In this document: piece by piece, positions 55,445 to 64,000 of the stretch | How positions within the stretch are numbered: the first letter of the stretch is position 1 | Layout of the letters: the number at the start of each line of letters is the position of its first letter | Assembly (NCBI GenBank): GCA_019044685.2 | Contig: JAGTXX020000006.1 | Span: 1,033,501-1,097,500, forward strand | Origin: Nannochloris sp. 'desiccata' | Lineage: Eukaryota; Chlorophyta; Trebouxiophyceae; Chlorellales; Chlorellaceae | Direction of reading: 5' to 3' | Length of the DNA: 64,000 nt | The notes under the pieces: model-generated | Database searches by the model: none | What the model was told of the DNA's origin: nothing | The model's input: the letters and a program-made list of their open reading frames with translations, nothing else | Translations under genes and position numbers: made by a program

Positions 55445-57161
55445 ATGTTGGCATCACATCTATCAATTCAGTCCACTTCGCTGCGAGCTCTTGATCAGCC
55501 ATGCAGGATCTGCAGATATGCTTCTTCCAATCCACATGCTTTTTTATGGCGCTCATCCTTCTTAAATGCTCGCCGGCGGCCCTTGGAAAATAATTCTACA
55601 GCTGCCGCAGCCGTCGTCACCTCAGCCGCCATCACTGGCACCCCATTACAGCCCACGTGGGGTCCTAACGACGACATCAACATGGTAATGAAATTTGGTG
55701 GAACAAGTGTAGCTACAGCTGAGCGTATGCAAGAGGTTGCTTCTATTATTTTATCTTTCCCTGGACAGCTCCCCGTGGTCGTCTTGTCGGCAAGTTTTTT
55801 CTCTTTCTTTCTTTAATGATATATTGTTTCGATATTTCTATCGTTTGCTCACATAGCTCTCTATCTCTCCCTCCCTTTAGGCAATGGGCAAAACAACAAA
55901 TTTATTATTACAAGCTGGAGAAGAAGCCTTAATCACTGCTCCAGGCAGTATTTCTTCATTACCACCTTTGAGAATGATCAAAGAGCTCCACAGAGACACT
56001 GCTGATAAGCTTAAAATCGATCCTGCTGCGAGAGAAGAAGTCGAAGCCTTACTCTCGCAGCTTGCGCAATTGCTAGTCGGAGTCTCCATCATGCAAGATT
56101 TGACACCACGCGCTCGTGATAGTCTCGTTTCATTCGGTGAGCGCCTATCAACTCGTTTGTTTGCTGCATATCTCCGGGCTAGCGGTATCCCTGCTCGACA
56201 GTACGATGCCTTTTCTATCGGTATTACCACGAATGATGATTTTACAAACGCTGAAGTTATTTACGACGCTACCTTACCTGCAGTAAAAGCAGCACTAACT
56301 CGAGGGCCAGGTCAATTAGCATATTTGCCAGTGGTGACTGGATTTTTAGGAAAAGGGGCTGGGACTGGTGCGATTACCACTTTAGGAAGAGGGGGCTCTG
56401 ATTTAACTTGTACCTTAATTGGAGCTGCTCTTGGCTTACCTGAAGTGCAAGTTTGGAAGGATGTGGATGGCATTTTGACATCCGATCCTCGTGTGGTAGA
56501 TGGGGCATTGCCCGTTGATGAGCTGACGTTTGAAGAAGCAACTGAATTAGCATTCTTTGGTGCTACTGTATTGCATCCTTTAGCGATGCAGCCAGCAGCG
56601 GATCGTGGTGACATGGGTGTTCGAGTAAAGAACAGTTATAATCGCACTGCCCCTGGCACTTTAATATCAGCTACGAGAGATATGTCCAAAACCATGGTCA
56701 CGTCAATTGTATTAAAGCAAAATACAACGTTGATTGATATAGGCAGTACAAGAATGCTTGGGCAGTATGGATTTTTAGCTAAAGTTTTTAAAGTTTTTGA
56801 TCAACAGAAATTAAGTGTCGATGTTGTGGCGACAAGTGAAGTGTCAGTTTCGCTCACTCTCGATCCTGCAAAGACGTTGTGGGAGAGAGATTTGATTGAT
56901 GAAGAGCTTGATAGTCTTATGGATGCGTTTAAAGGGTGGGCTACTGCTTCTTATAGACGGGGCATGTCTATTCTTTCTCTTATTTGCTCGGTAGAAAAAA
57001 CAAACTTCATCTTGGCGAGAGTTTTTGGTGTGCTGGGTCGTGAGATGGTGCAGGTAGAGTTGATCAGTCAAGGAGCAAGTAAAGTGAATATTAGTTTAGT
57101 TGTTGCTGATGGGAAGGCAAAGGGAGCTTTGAGAGCGTTGCATAAAGAATTTTTTGAATAG
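55445..57161 (+). CDS. Aspartate kinase, monofunctional, plastid type
   Basis: Exons 55445-55789 and 55881-57161 give 541 aa. The junction must lie at TCG|GCAAGT...CTTTAG|GCAATG to rebuild PVVVLSAMGKTTNLLLQAGE, so the donor is GC rather than GT. The leader of ~75 residues is Ser/Arg/Ala-rich (plastid). The kinase motif MVMKFGGTSVATAERM, FSIGITTNDDFTNAEVIYDA, TLGRGGSDLTCTLIG and VWKDVDGILTSDPRVV are intact. Two ACT regulatory modules follow (TLIDIGSTRMLGQYGFLAKV; ILARVFGVLGREMVQVELIS). No homoserine dehydrogenase domain. It commits aspartate to Lys/Thr/Met/Ile and is usually feedback-inhibited by lysine. Confidence 0.94.
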
Positions 57162-57470
57162 TAGTACGAAATAAAAAGTTTTGAGTTGGCCACCATGAGT
57201 TGGCGGAAGAACGCCAAATTCTTGAAGCTCTAGTTAAGTTAACTTATTGAAAGCTGTAATAGTATTAAATTAGTAAGTATTCCATTTGACTTAGACTATA
57301 CACTGCTGGTATTCTAGTTATGAAACTACTAGAGTATAGCCAATGGTCCAACACAACTGCATAGGGGAGAGAGAGAGGGGGGTGGGGGGTGGATATCAAT
57401 ATAAGGGAATCAATCAATCAATCAATCAAAAGACATACATAAAGTTAAGTAGGAGATAGAAGTGCTATAA
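57162..57470. repeat. Convergent intergenic region with G-rich and AATC microsatellite
   Basis: 309 bp between convergent genes. Around 57366-57389 there is a GA-then-G-run. About 57407-57428 holds a tandem tetranucleotide (AATC)n of five or so units. No gene recognised. Confidence 0.55.
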
Positions 57471-57842
57471 CTAGCATGAAGTGTACACTGTAAGCACTTT
57501 CAGCAATGCACAACCTACCATAAACAATGGAATACTAGGACCCAAACCTTCTGTCATTAAACTAGGGTTTGTTACTCCGCTGTCTCCTCCAGGATTGTTG
57601 GCAGATTCCATTTCCTCGACATCTATATTCTGCCACTCTACCCATGACTTTGCACCAAAGAATGTTGATATTAAGAAAAGCACGAAGTACATAACCCCCT
57701 CTGAACCCATAGCGCTGAAAGTCGTTCCCATCGCCAGAGCAATTAACAGCCTGAGAGCAAAGACAGCGTCAAAGGCGTCGTCCTTTCTCCAACCCCTCTG
57801 TGGACTGAGCATTTTACTGACAAGAGCACCGTTTATAGCCAT
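57471..57842 (-). CDS. RAB5IF/EMC6-like small membrane protein
   Basis: 123 aa from the ATG at 57842; the frame stays open to 58001, so a longer start is possible. Three hydrophobic segments follow the amphipathic GWRKDDAFDAVFALRLLIAL, with the motif VEWQNIDVEEMESANNPG between segments two and three. The size, W-R-K-D-x-x-x-D start and acidic loop resemble RAB5IF (C20orf24, also called RCAF1/OPTI) of the EMC6-like fold. That protein is linked to membrane-protein biogenesis and respirasome assembly. Head-to-head with EXO1. Confidence 0.6.
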   Translation of the reverse strand: MAINGALVSKMLSPQRGWRKDDAFDAVFALRLLIALAMGTTFSAMGSEGVMYFVLFLISTFFGAKSWVEWQNIDVEEMESANNPGGDSGVTNPSLMTEGLGPSIPLFMVGCALLKVLTVYTSC

Positions 57843-58273
57843 AATGTCTTTGATCTTATAGAAATAAAATATTTCGGAGAATTTGATGGGATGCCCTTTC
57901 TCGCCAAATACACACAGATCGCTGCGCCCCCTCTTCAGTACTAAACTGGTGAGTTTTTCTGAGTTTGATTCTTTAGTTTGGTGGATTTGTCCAGTTTGCA
58001 AGTATTTAAGCGCTGCTTTCCTCGAAGTGAGTTTAAAAAGTTGAAGACCTGCATTTATTAAACTTCTATATTTCGAAATTCCAATGACAAATACAATAAC
58101 CGAGTATCGTTCCAGCTCAGTGACGGCAACCCTTCGGTTATCTGTTTCCTGGTGTCGATTAGCTATTTGATCTCAAATTGCCAGTGACGAAAAAAAAATC
58201 AGTTGTTCATTCAATATTTCTCTACATTGCAGCAGAAAGTAGTAGCTTTTGAGACCCTCTTTAAGCATCAGAG
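57843..58273. promoter_or_regulatory. Divergent intergenic region RAB5IF-like / EXO1
   Basis: 431 bp between head-to-head starts. Nothing beyond the presumed promoters was recognised. Confidence 0.4.
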
Positions 58274-60475
58274 ATGGGAATCGTCGCTCTGCTCCCACAG
58301 CTACGTTCAATAACCAAAAGAGTGCACATTGAACGTTACCGCGGAAAAACTGTTGCTGTCGATGGCTATGTTCTCCTGCATCGAGGAGCTTATGCCTGTG
58401 CTCGCGAGCTAGTTGAAGGAGAACCAACTGAAAAGTATGTTACATATTGCTTGAACCGCATTGATCTTCTTCTAAATCACGGTATAATCCCTTATATAAT
58501 TTTTGATGGCGGCCCTCTGCCAAACAAATCTGATGAAGAAGCAACAAGGCAACGGTCTCGCGAGGAGAATCGTGAACGCGCACAGACTCTCTGGCGTCAA
58601 GGAAACCGCGTCGCAGCATTAGAAGCGTATCAAAAGGCTGTAGATGTTACCCCTGAGATGGCACAATGTGTTATTCTCGCTTTGAAGCAAAAAGGCGTTC
58701 GGTTTCTCGTGGCGCCCTACGAAGCCGATGCGCAAATGGCGTATTTAGCTTTAAATGGATTTGTAGACGCTGTTATCACCGAAGATAGTGATCTACTTAC
58801 GTATGGATGCCCCATAGTACTCTTTAAACTAGATTACGGCGGTGAAGTAGATGAAATATCTTTAGCGGATTTACCTCATTGCAGAGAATTGTCATTTACT
58901 GGTTGGAGCCACGATTTGTTTCAACAAATGTGTGTTATGGCTGGCTGTGATTTTCTCAAAGGACTACCAGGTATTGGCATTAAGAAAGCACACGCGCATA
59001 TCAGGCGTACTAGAGATTTTATGAGAGCGCTAAGAGCGCTGCGCTTTGATGGCACTCAAGCTCCACCAGGGTATGAAATAAAATTTCAACGAGCATTATG
59101 GACTTTTAAGCATCAAAGAGTATATTGTCCGAGACGACGTGAGATAGTGCCTTTGACAGAGCCACGAGGAGGCAGTCTGGCAGCTCAGGCGTCTGTTCCT
59201 TTAGCAGCTGAGCTTGTTGATGGGGAGATAGATTTCCTAGGGCCTCACTTACCTGTTCATATAGGCCAAGGCGTTGCAGAAGGGAGACTGCATCCTGTCA
59301 CTCACCAACCCCTACAATTGCCTAATCTTAGAAACACGAATAACAATGGGAATAGAAGTATAGAGGCAGCCTTCAGCTTCGACCGCCAGCTATCAAGCAG
59401 AAATAATCAACAACAAGCAGCAATGCCTCCCATTACGGTTAGTGCTGAAGTACGCCAGCAGTTTAAGAAGCCCAGAATGGGGCCTACAGAGTCTCATGCT
59501 GTAGCCAATTCCCAGGATGCAGGTCCATCGCAGCAACTACTTAAGCCAAAGGTTCGGCCACTGCGGTCTCGGGTGCCTGCTGCAGCCCTCACTGCGCAGC
59601 AATACTTCCCCTCTTCAAGAGGAAATCGAAATGAAGCTGACTGCTGTAAAACCCCTGGTGCTGCTCCCTTGCTCATTACTTTAACAGCTGCCTTGCAAGC
59701 ATGCGAGGAACCTGAACCTGGTGGCGAGAAAGCAGCAGAACAAGGCCGAGATGTGGACATAGAAGAAAATGTGGATTTTAGAGAGCTTGCTGAGCAATAT
59801 AATGGTGATGGAGATGAAATAGAAGCAGCGATAGAAGCAGAAGGCATAGCACCAGACGCACAGCCAGAGATTGAAGAGCCTGAGCTAGGCCGATTGTGGG
59901 GCCCAGCTCGAGCTTGTTGGCGTACCCCTGGCGGGCCTTCCCGGTCAAACCCGCCTGCAGGAAACCTCAACTCCGAGCCACTTATGTTTTCCAAAGACGC
60001 AGGGACGCATTCTCCAGTACCTTGGGATATCACACCAGGCTTTTATGCAGCCGATCCTGCATCAGCTATTGCTGGCAGTGACGATAATGGCACCGGAGCT
60101 GTTGCTCCCTCTGGCCCTTTCCTTGGAACTGGGAGGAATATAGGGTATGGTGATGGTATCTCTTCTGAACCTTTAAGTCTTCATTTTCAGGGAGATGACG
60201 TAAATGGAAATGAAAGAGGAGAGGCGGCGAGGGTGGTGGAGCGGGAGCCTTTGGTGGATTTGGGACATTTGCCTGAAGCTGCAATAGAGGCGGCAGCCGT
60301 AACCAAAGCAGCAGTAGAAGCAGCTTCAGAACACGCTGTCTTAGGGAACTGGAAAGCAACACCTAGAGCGACCACGCAGGAGGAAAAGCCCCAGGGCGCC
60401 GCAGTGGCCGTCAGTGGTGGAGAAGGGAGGCAGCAGACTGGTTCAATTTTTGGCAAATTCACTTGCAAAAAGTAA
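58274..60475 (+). CDS. EXO1: Exonuclease 1 (Rad2/XPG family)
   Basis: Intronless, 733 aa. The N-terminal nuclease domain (XPG-N, residues ~1-99) begins MGIVALLPQLRS and has the metal-binding Asp in TVAVDGYVLLHRG and in IIFDGGPLPNK. XPG-I (~138-225) has VAPYEADAQMAYLAL, DAVITEDSDLLTYG and MAGCDFLKGLPGIGIKKAH, so all catalytic acids are present. From ~330 on the protein is low complexity and unalignable, as usual in EXO1, and ends TGSIFGKFTCKK. It resects 5' ends in mismatch and double-strand-break repair. TGTAA about 15 nt past the stop. Confidence 0.94.
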   Translation: MGIVALLPQLRSITKRVHIERYRGKTVAVDGYVLLHRGAYACARELVEGEPTEKYVTYCLNRIDLLLNHGIIPYIIFDGGPLPNKSDEEATRQRSREENRERAQTLWRQGNRVAALEAYQKAVDVTPEMAQCVILALKQKGVRFLVAPYEADAQMAYLALNGFVDAVITEDSDLLTYGCPIVLFKLDYGGEVDEISLADLPHCRELSFTGWSHDLFQQMCVMAGCDFLKGLPGIGIKKAHAHIRRTRDFMRALRALRFDGTQAPPGYEIKFQRALWTFKHQRVYCPRRREIVPLTEPRGGSLAAQASVPLAAELVDGEIDFLGPHLPVHIGQGVAEGRLHPVTHQPLQLPNLRNTNNNGNRSIEAAFSFDRQLSSRNNQQQAAMPPITVSAEVRQQFKKPRMGPTESHAVANSQDAGPSQQLLKPKVRPLRSRVPAAALTAQQYFPSSRGNRNEADCCKTPGAAPLLITLTAALQACEEPEPGGEKAAEQGRDVDIEENVDFRELAEQYNGDGDEIEAAIEAEGIAPDAQPEIEEPELGRLWGPARACWRTPGGPSRSNPPAGNLNSEPLMFSKDAGTHSPVPWDITPGFYAADPASAIAGSDDNGTGAVAPSGPFLGTGRNIGYGDGISSEPLSLHFQGDDVNGNERGEAARVVEREPLVDLGHLPEAAIEAAAVTKAAVEAASEHAVLGNWKATPRATTQEEKPQGAAVAVSGGEGRQQTGSIFGKFTCKK

Positions 60476-60715
60476 ATGCTAAGTAAATATAGGTTGTAAA
60501 ATAATACACAGAGTTCTATAGTTTATGAAAACAGGTAAACTAGCGCTTCTCATCGTTGGATGATCGTTTTATATTGATCGTTTTCTTTTATTGCTGGCAA
60601 AGCGCAAAATGTCGCACTAGCACATCTTATTACGTATCAATAAGACTAGGCGGCATTTATACTGTATAGACTTCAAATCCTCAATTAAAATTATTATTTT
60701 GTCAAATTTGCAGAC

Positions 60716-61270
60716 ATGGCGGAAGTTGAAGCTGCCGCAGTCCAGCCTATTGTCGTGATGTACGACGCTGTTACTGGCGTACCCTCAGAATACAACGAAT
60801 TCCTTCCAAAAGATTGTGAAGAGTACAAGAAATGGAAAGCAGTGCAGTCCGGTGAAAAATTGGAAGGTGAGATGGCCAATCTCGCTGTTGCCGGCAATGC
60901 TGGCGCCGCAGCACCTGTTGCTGCCGAAGCTACTACTAAAAAGCCATCAAGCAAGAAGAAGAACAAAGATGCACCCATGGTTATTCTTGAAAAGAACGTT
61001 AGAAATAAGAAGAAATGTATTACAACTATCAGTGGCCTGGACACGTTTGGCGTCAAGCTGAACGAAGCTGCAAAAATGTTTGGTAAGAAATTTGCATCAG
61101 GAGCCTCTGTGAATAAGACAGCAGATGGTAAAGAGCAAATTGATTGTCAAGGAGACTTCTTAGATTCAGCTGCGGAGTTGATATTAAAGCAGTATAAAGA
61201 ATCTGTCAAGAGAGAAGATATTTATTTCATCGAAAATAAAAAGAAGGAACGGTATTTCACCGATGAATGA
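60716..61270 (+). CDS. DENR: Density-regulated protein DENR lacking the N-terminal cysteine cluster
   Basis: Intronless, 184 aa. The C-terminal SUI1 domain (residues ~95-175) is clear: VILEKNVRNKKKCITTISGL, GVKLNEAAKMFGKKFASGAS, EQIDCQGDFLDSAAELILKQ. The N-terminal motif, normally a Cys-rich YCxVCSLPxEYCE knuckle, reads YDAVTGVPSEYNEF: the frame of the motif is kept but its cysteines are gone. DENR pairs with MCT-1 for tRNA and 40S recycling and for reinitiation. An Ala-rich, then Lys-rich linker separates the halves. TGTAA at about 61364. Confidence 0.92.
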   Translation: MAEVEAAAVQPIVVMYDAVTGVPSEYNEFLPKDCEEYKKWKAVQSGEKLEGEMANLAVAGNAGAAAPVAAEATTKKPSSKKKNKDAPMVILEKNVRNKKKCITTISGLDTFGVKLNEAAKMFGKKFASGASVNKTADGKEQIDCQGDFLDSAAELILKQYKESVKREDIYFIENKKKERYFTDE

Positions 61271-61571
61271 GTAAAAACTATCTTTTAAGATATTTCCTCT
61301 TGCTTCTGTTGTTATCTAGATAGATATTACAAGTATGTGTGTTCTTTCCAATATTAGGGGATTGTAAGAAGAAGGGTACATTTAATAGAGAGGAAACTAT
61401 CTTTAGGGAAGAAGAAAAAGCTTATACCATTCTTATTATATATATTCTTTGGGGAAAAAAGAGAGAGAGACCGACCGAGCTAAAGATACTGAAAGTCATT
61501 CAATTTCAATACAGAAAGGGAACAAATCCAAGTTTCAGAAAAAAATCACTAATATCTTAGATTGGTTTTCC

Positions 61572-64000
61572 TCAAGGGTATTCAACATTGCCACCCTGTT
61601 CAGGAGAGTCCCTAGGATTAGCTCTCTGGCGACGTCTAATTGCATCAGGAGGAAGACGCTGCAATGGTGGAGGGGAGCCTTGTCCAGGTCCTCTTCTGCC
61701 TCCCTGACCACCACCACGACCACCCCGCATGACCATTCTACTGCCTCTCTGGGCCATTCTACCTGCAATTGACTGCTGTCCATCTCCACTGTCGTCAGAA
61801 TCTGAGCCTTCACTTTCAGTTGCCCCCAACTCTTCTACATCCCCACCACGTCCAGCAAACAGTAAATCCTTTTCACGTTGCTGCTGTTTTCTTTGGCGGC
61901 GCTCATCCAATAAAACTGCTGCCTCTTTTTCAGTCATATAATTATTTGCAGCTCCTTGTTGGCGCTCACCAACACCAGCAGCACCACTGCTCCGTCGTCT
62001 TACAGCAGAGGCACTCGCAGCAGCTCCTGCCCTGGGATCAGCTTCGTGAGCAATCACAATCACTTCAGGTCTTCTATTATTAAATTGCTTGGCTGAACGG
62101 CGCAAGGCGTCAGATACAACTCGTTCTACTGCACTTAATGCAGCATCTCCTGGCAATTTACTGACTGCAGCATCTGCTGCTCCGTGAAGTTGTTCCAATA
62201 AACGGCCATTATCAGTCCACATAGCACGAGTTGTGATGCGAATCTTTGCTTTAAGACGTCTACGAGCAGCAGCTTGTGCAGCAGCTGCTTGTGCGGCTCC
62301 ATCTCCAGGTTCAGATGCTGCTGTAGCTGCAGCATTCACCACTGCCATGTCTCTGACAACATCGATTGCAGCAATAACGATACCCTCAACAGCAATCAAT
62401 TGACGTTGTTCCAATGCCATCTCTTGCATAGTACCTGTACCCTTGTTACCATCATTGTAGAAATTGACCAGCTTTGCCTCACCAAGCATTGCCATAGAGC
62501 CAGTTGAGACGGTGCGCCCACTGCGTCGCTCCCAAACTCCAAGCATTTGACCATTTCGAATAACCGAAGTGTGTTTGATATTATTCTCTCTGGCCAATTG
62601 TGCATGAGCACATAAGAATGAATACTCTCCGTGGACAGGCAAGAAATGCTGGGGCGTGACTGACCGTAATGCTTCCTCAAGCTCACCTCGGTAGGCGTGA
62701 CCAGATGTATGTAAACCTTCATCTCTGCCCATTGCAATTTCAGGTCCAAGCTCAGCAATACGATTCATCATTTGCACTACTTTAGTATCATTTCCAGGAA
62801 TGATCTTGGCAGAGTACAAAAGCAAGTCAGTTGCGCGAAGTTTCAATAGGTGACTGGCGTCACGGGATGCTAAGGACAGAGCAGCTCGAGGTTCTCCTTG
62901 ACTACCTGTAGTTACGATAAGAAGCTCGTTGGGATCATAATCTTCAATCGCAGATTGAGGGACAAGATCACGTGGATCCATCGGTGCACGGCCTTCTCTC
63001 CAAGCAGCTTCCAAGTATGTATTCAAACTCATTCCTACAAAACAAATTTTCCTTCCAGCTACGTCTGCCGCTTTTTTAACAGATGCTAATCGATGCAAAT
63101 TTGAAGCGAATTGAGTTGTGACGACTCTTCCTTTACCATTGTGAGCCATAACTCTACGGACCAAAGCGTCTTCTACGCTACGTTCACTGGTAGTGCGACC
63201 AGGCGAAAGCACATTTGTCGAATCAGACATAAATAGCGTCACACCCTCACGACCAAGTTGTTCAAAATACTCACGATCGAATGCTTCACCATCTACAGGG
63301 TTTTCATCAATCTTCCAATCCCCAGTATGCACAATGGTACCATGTTCAGAACGAAGCACCAGTCCACAGCAATCAGGAATAGAATGTGTGACACGAACGG
63401 CCTCGCACTCAAAGGGACCTAAAGTAAAAGGTTGCCGCATTTTGAGTGTGTGCATGCGCGAGGGTTCCCACAGGTTGAATTCTTGAAGACGTCGTTTAAT
63501 GAGCTGCATAGCCATACCACCAGCGTATATGGGGGTGCCGGGATCTAGAGAAGGGACTACCCAAGGCAACGCTCCAATATGATCCTCGTGGCCGTGAGTA
63601 ATGATTACCGCCTCAATTTTATCCTTCCACTGAGCAAGGAAAGATGTATCTGGGAGAATCTTTTGCATTCCCAAGTCAGAGAAGCTGTAGTTTTGACGAA
63701 AAGGAAGTACAGGTGAGCTGGCCGAGCTTTCTTTCAAAAGAGGGAAGGGAAGAGGAAATGAAATGGTTTTTTTAACTTACTCAGGGAACATCAAGCCTGC
63801 ATCAATTAAGATATACCGATCGTATGCTCCAACTAACATACAATTCATGCCAATTTCACCTAGACCTCCAATAGGGAGTACGCGCAAGGGAGGCCCCTCG
63901 CCTGATGGGGGACCAGGGAACCGTCTACGGTAACTAGTGTCCTGGCTGGAACCAAGATGATCTTCACCGTCACTGCGGACAATAATGCGTGGACCCCCTC
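61572..64000 (-). CDS. RNJ: RNase J (metallo-beta-lactamase/beta-CASP), plastid type, 5' end beyond window
   Basis: Visible exons are 63781 to beyond 64000, and 63684-61572, joined across a 96-nt GTAAGT...CTACAG intron that rebuilds [20 protein letters not shown]. The first visible exon has [20 protein letters not shown]. The metal-binding [39 protein letters not shown] and the beta-CASP parts [16 protein letters not shown] and [16 protein letters not shown] are intact. RNase J is a plastid exo/endonuclease trimming transcript 5' ends. The C-terminal ~150 residues are a Ser/Asp then Gly/Arg-rich ([13 protein letters not shown]) tail. The start codon is outside the window. Confidence 0.94.

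Noticed and set aside
59494..60033. 179-codon minus-strand frame inside EXO1
   Set aside because: Antisense to the low-complexity EXO1 tail; no motif.

Overview
This 64 kb window is nuclear DNA from a small-genome photosynthetic eukaryote, most likely a chlorophyte green alga. A trebouxiophyte of the Picochlorum type would fit, but the genus is a guess. The evidence is as follows. Spliceosomal introns (mostly GT-AG, about 75-170 nt) interrupt conserved eukaryotic genes. Several products carry plastid-type leaders or plastid-pathway functions (RibBA, G6PDH, aspartate kinase, RNase J, DUF4864). The NDUFA8 homologue is the short plant type. The GATA finger has plant C-x2-C-x18-C-x2-C spacing. 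The pentamer TGTAA, the usual polyadenylation signal of green algae, follows many stop codons. Roughly 42 genes lie in 64 kb on alternating strands. No rRNA, tRNA, CRISPR array, bacterial operon or intact transposon was seen.

Layout. 0-10 kb: RibBA(-), eIF3h(+), sorting nexin(+), plastid membrane protein(-), ISY1(+), SNRNP40(+), cytochrome b561(-). 10-20 kb: proteasome alpha7(+), ALKBH6(-), condensin SMC4(-), GT49 glycosyltransferase(+), NAC-alpha(-). 20-31 kb: WW/FF splicing factor(+), G6PDH(+), NDUFA8(-), RPS16(+), peroxiredoxin-like PRXL2(-), CWC16/CCDC130(+), second GT49(-). 31-43 kb: GATA finger(+), FBXO31-like F-box(-), borealin(-), U2A'(-), DUF4864 protein(+), VOC/glyoxalase(-), RFT1(+), ETF-QO(+). 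44-54 kb: RPS24(-), divergent SET-like protein(-), LSM10-like(-), unknown(-), DUS(+), cyclin T/K(+). 53-64 kb: GT61(-), aspartate kinase(+), RAB5IF-like(-), EXO1(+), DENR(+), RNase J(-, truncated by the window end).

Themes. Five or more products act in pre-mRNA splicing (ISY1, SNRNP40, TCERG1/PRP40C-like, CWC16, U2A', with an LSM10-like Sm protein). Several act in the secretory or glycosylation route (two GT49, GT61, RFT1). Others act in chromosome segregation or repair (SMC4, borealin, EXO1, ALKBH6) and in translation (eIF3h, DENR, RPS16, RPS24, NAC-alpha). Gene order looks like ordinary compact nuclear packing with many head-to-head pairs; I see no sign of a functional operon.

Most interesting signals. 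(1) RibBA has lost two of three zinc cysteines and other signatures in its GTP cyclohydrolase II half. (2) A 72-nt dispersed repeat has one copy bracketed by an 11-bp target-site duplication, next to an A-run, suggesting retroposition. (3) Introns are strongly biased to 5' ends, consistent with reverse-transcription-mediated intron loss. (4) A SET-like protein lacks the catalytic signature residues. (5) DENR lacks its N-terminal cysteine cluster. (6) Two intergenic regions look like structured RNA, and perfect hairpins sit between genes. I did not find a clearly new multi-gene system.
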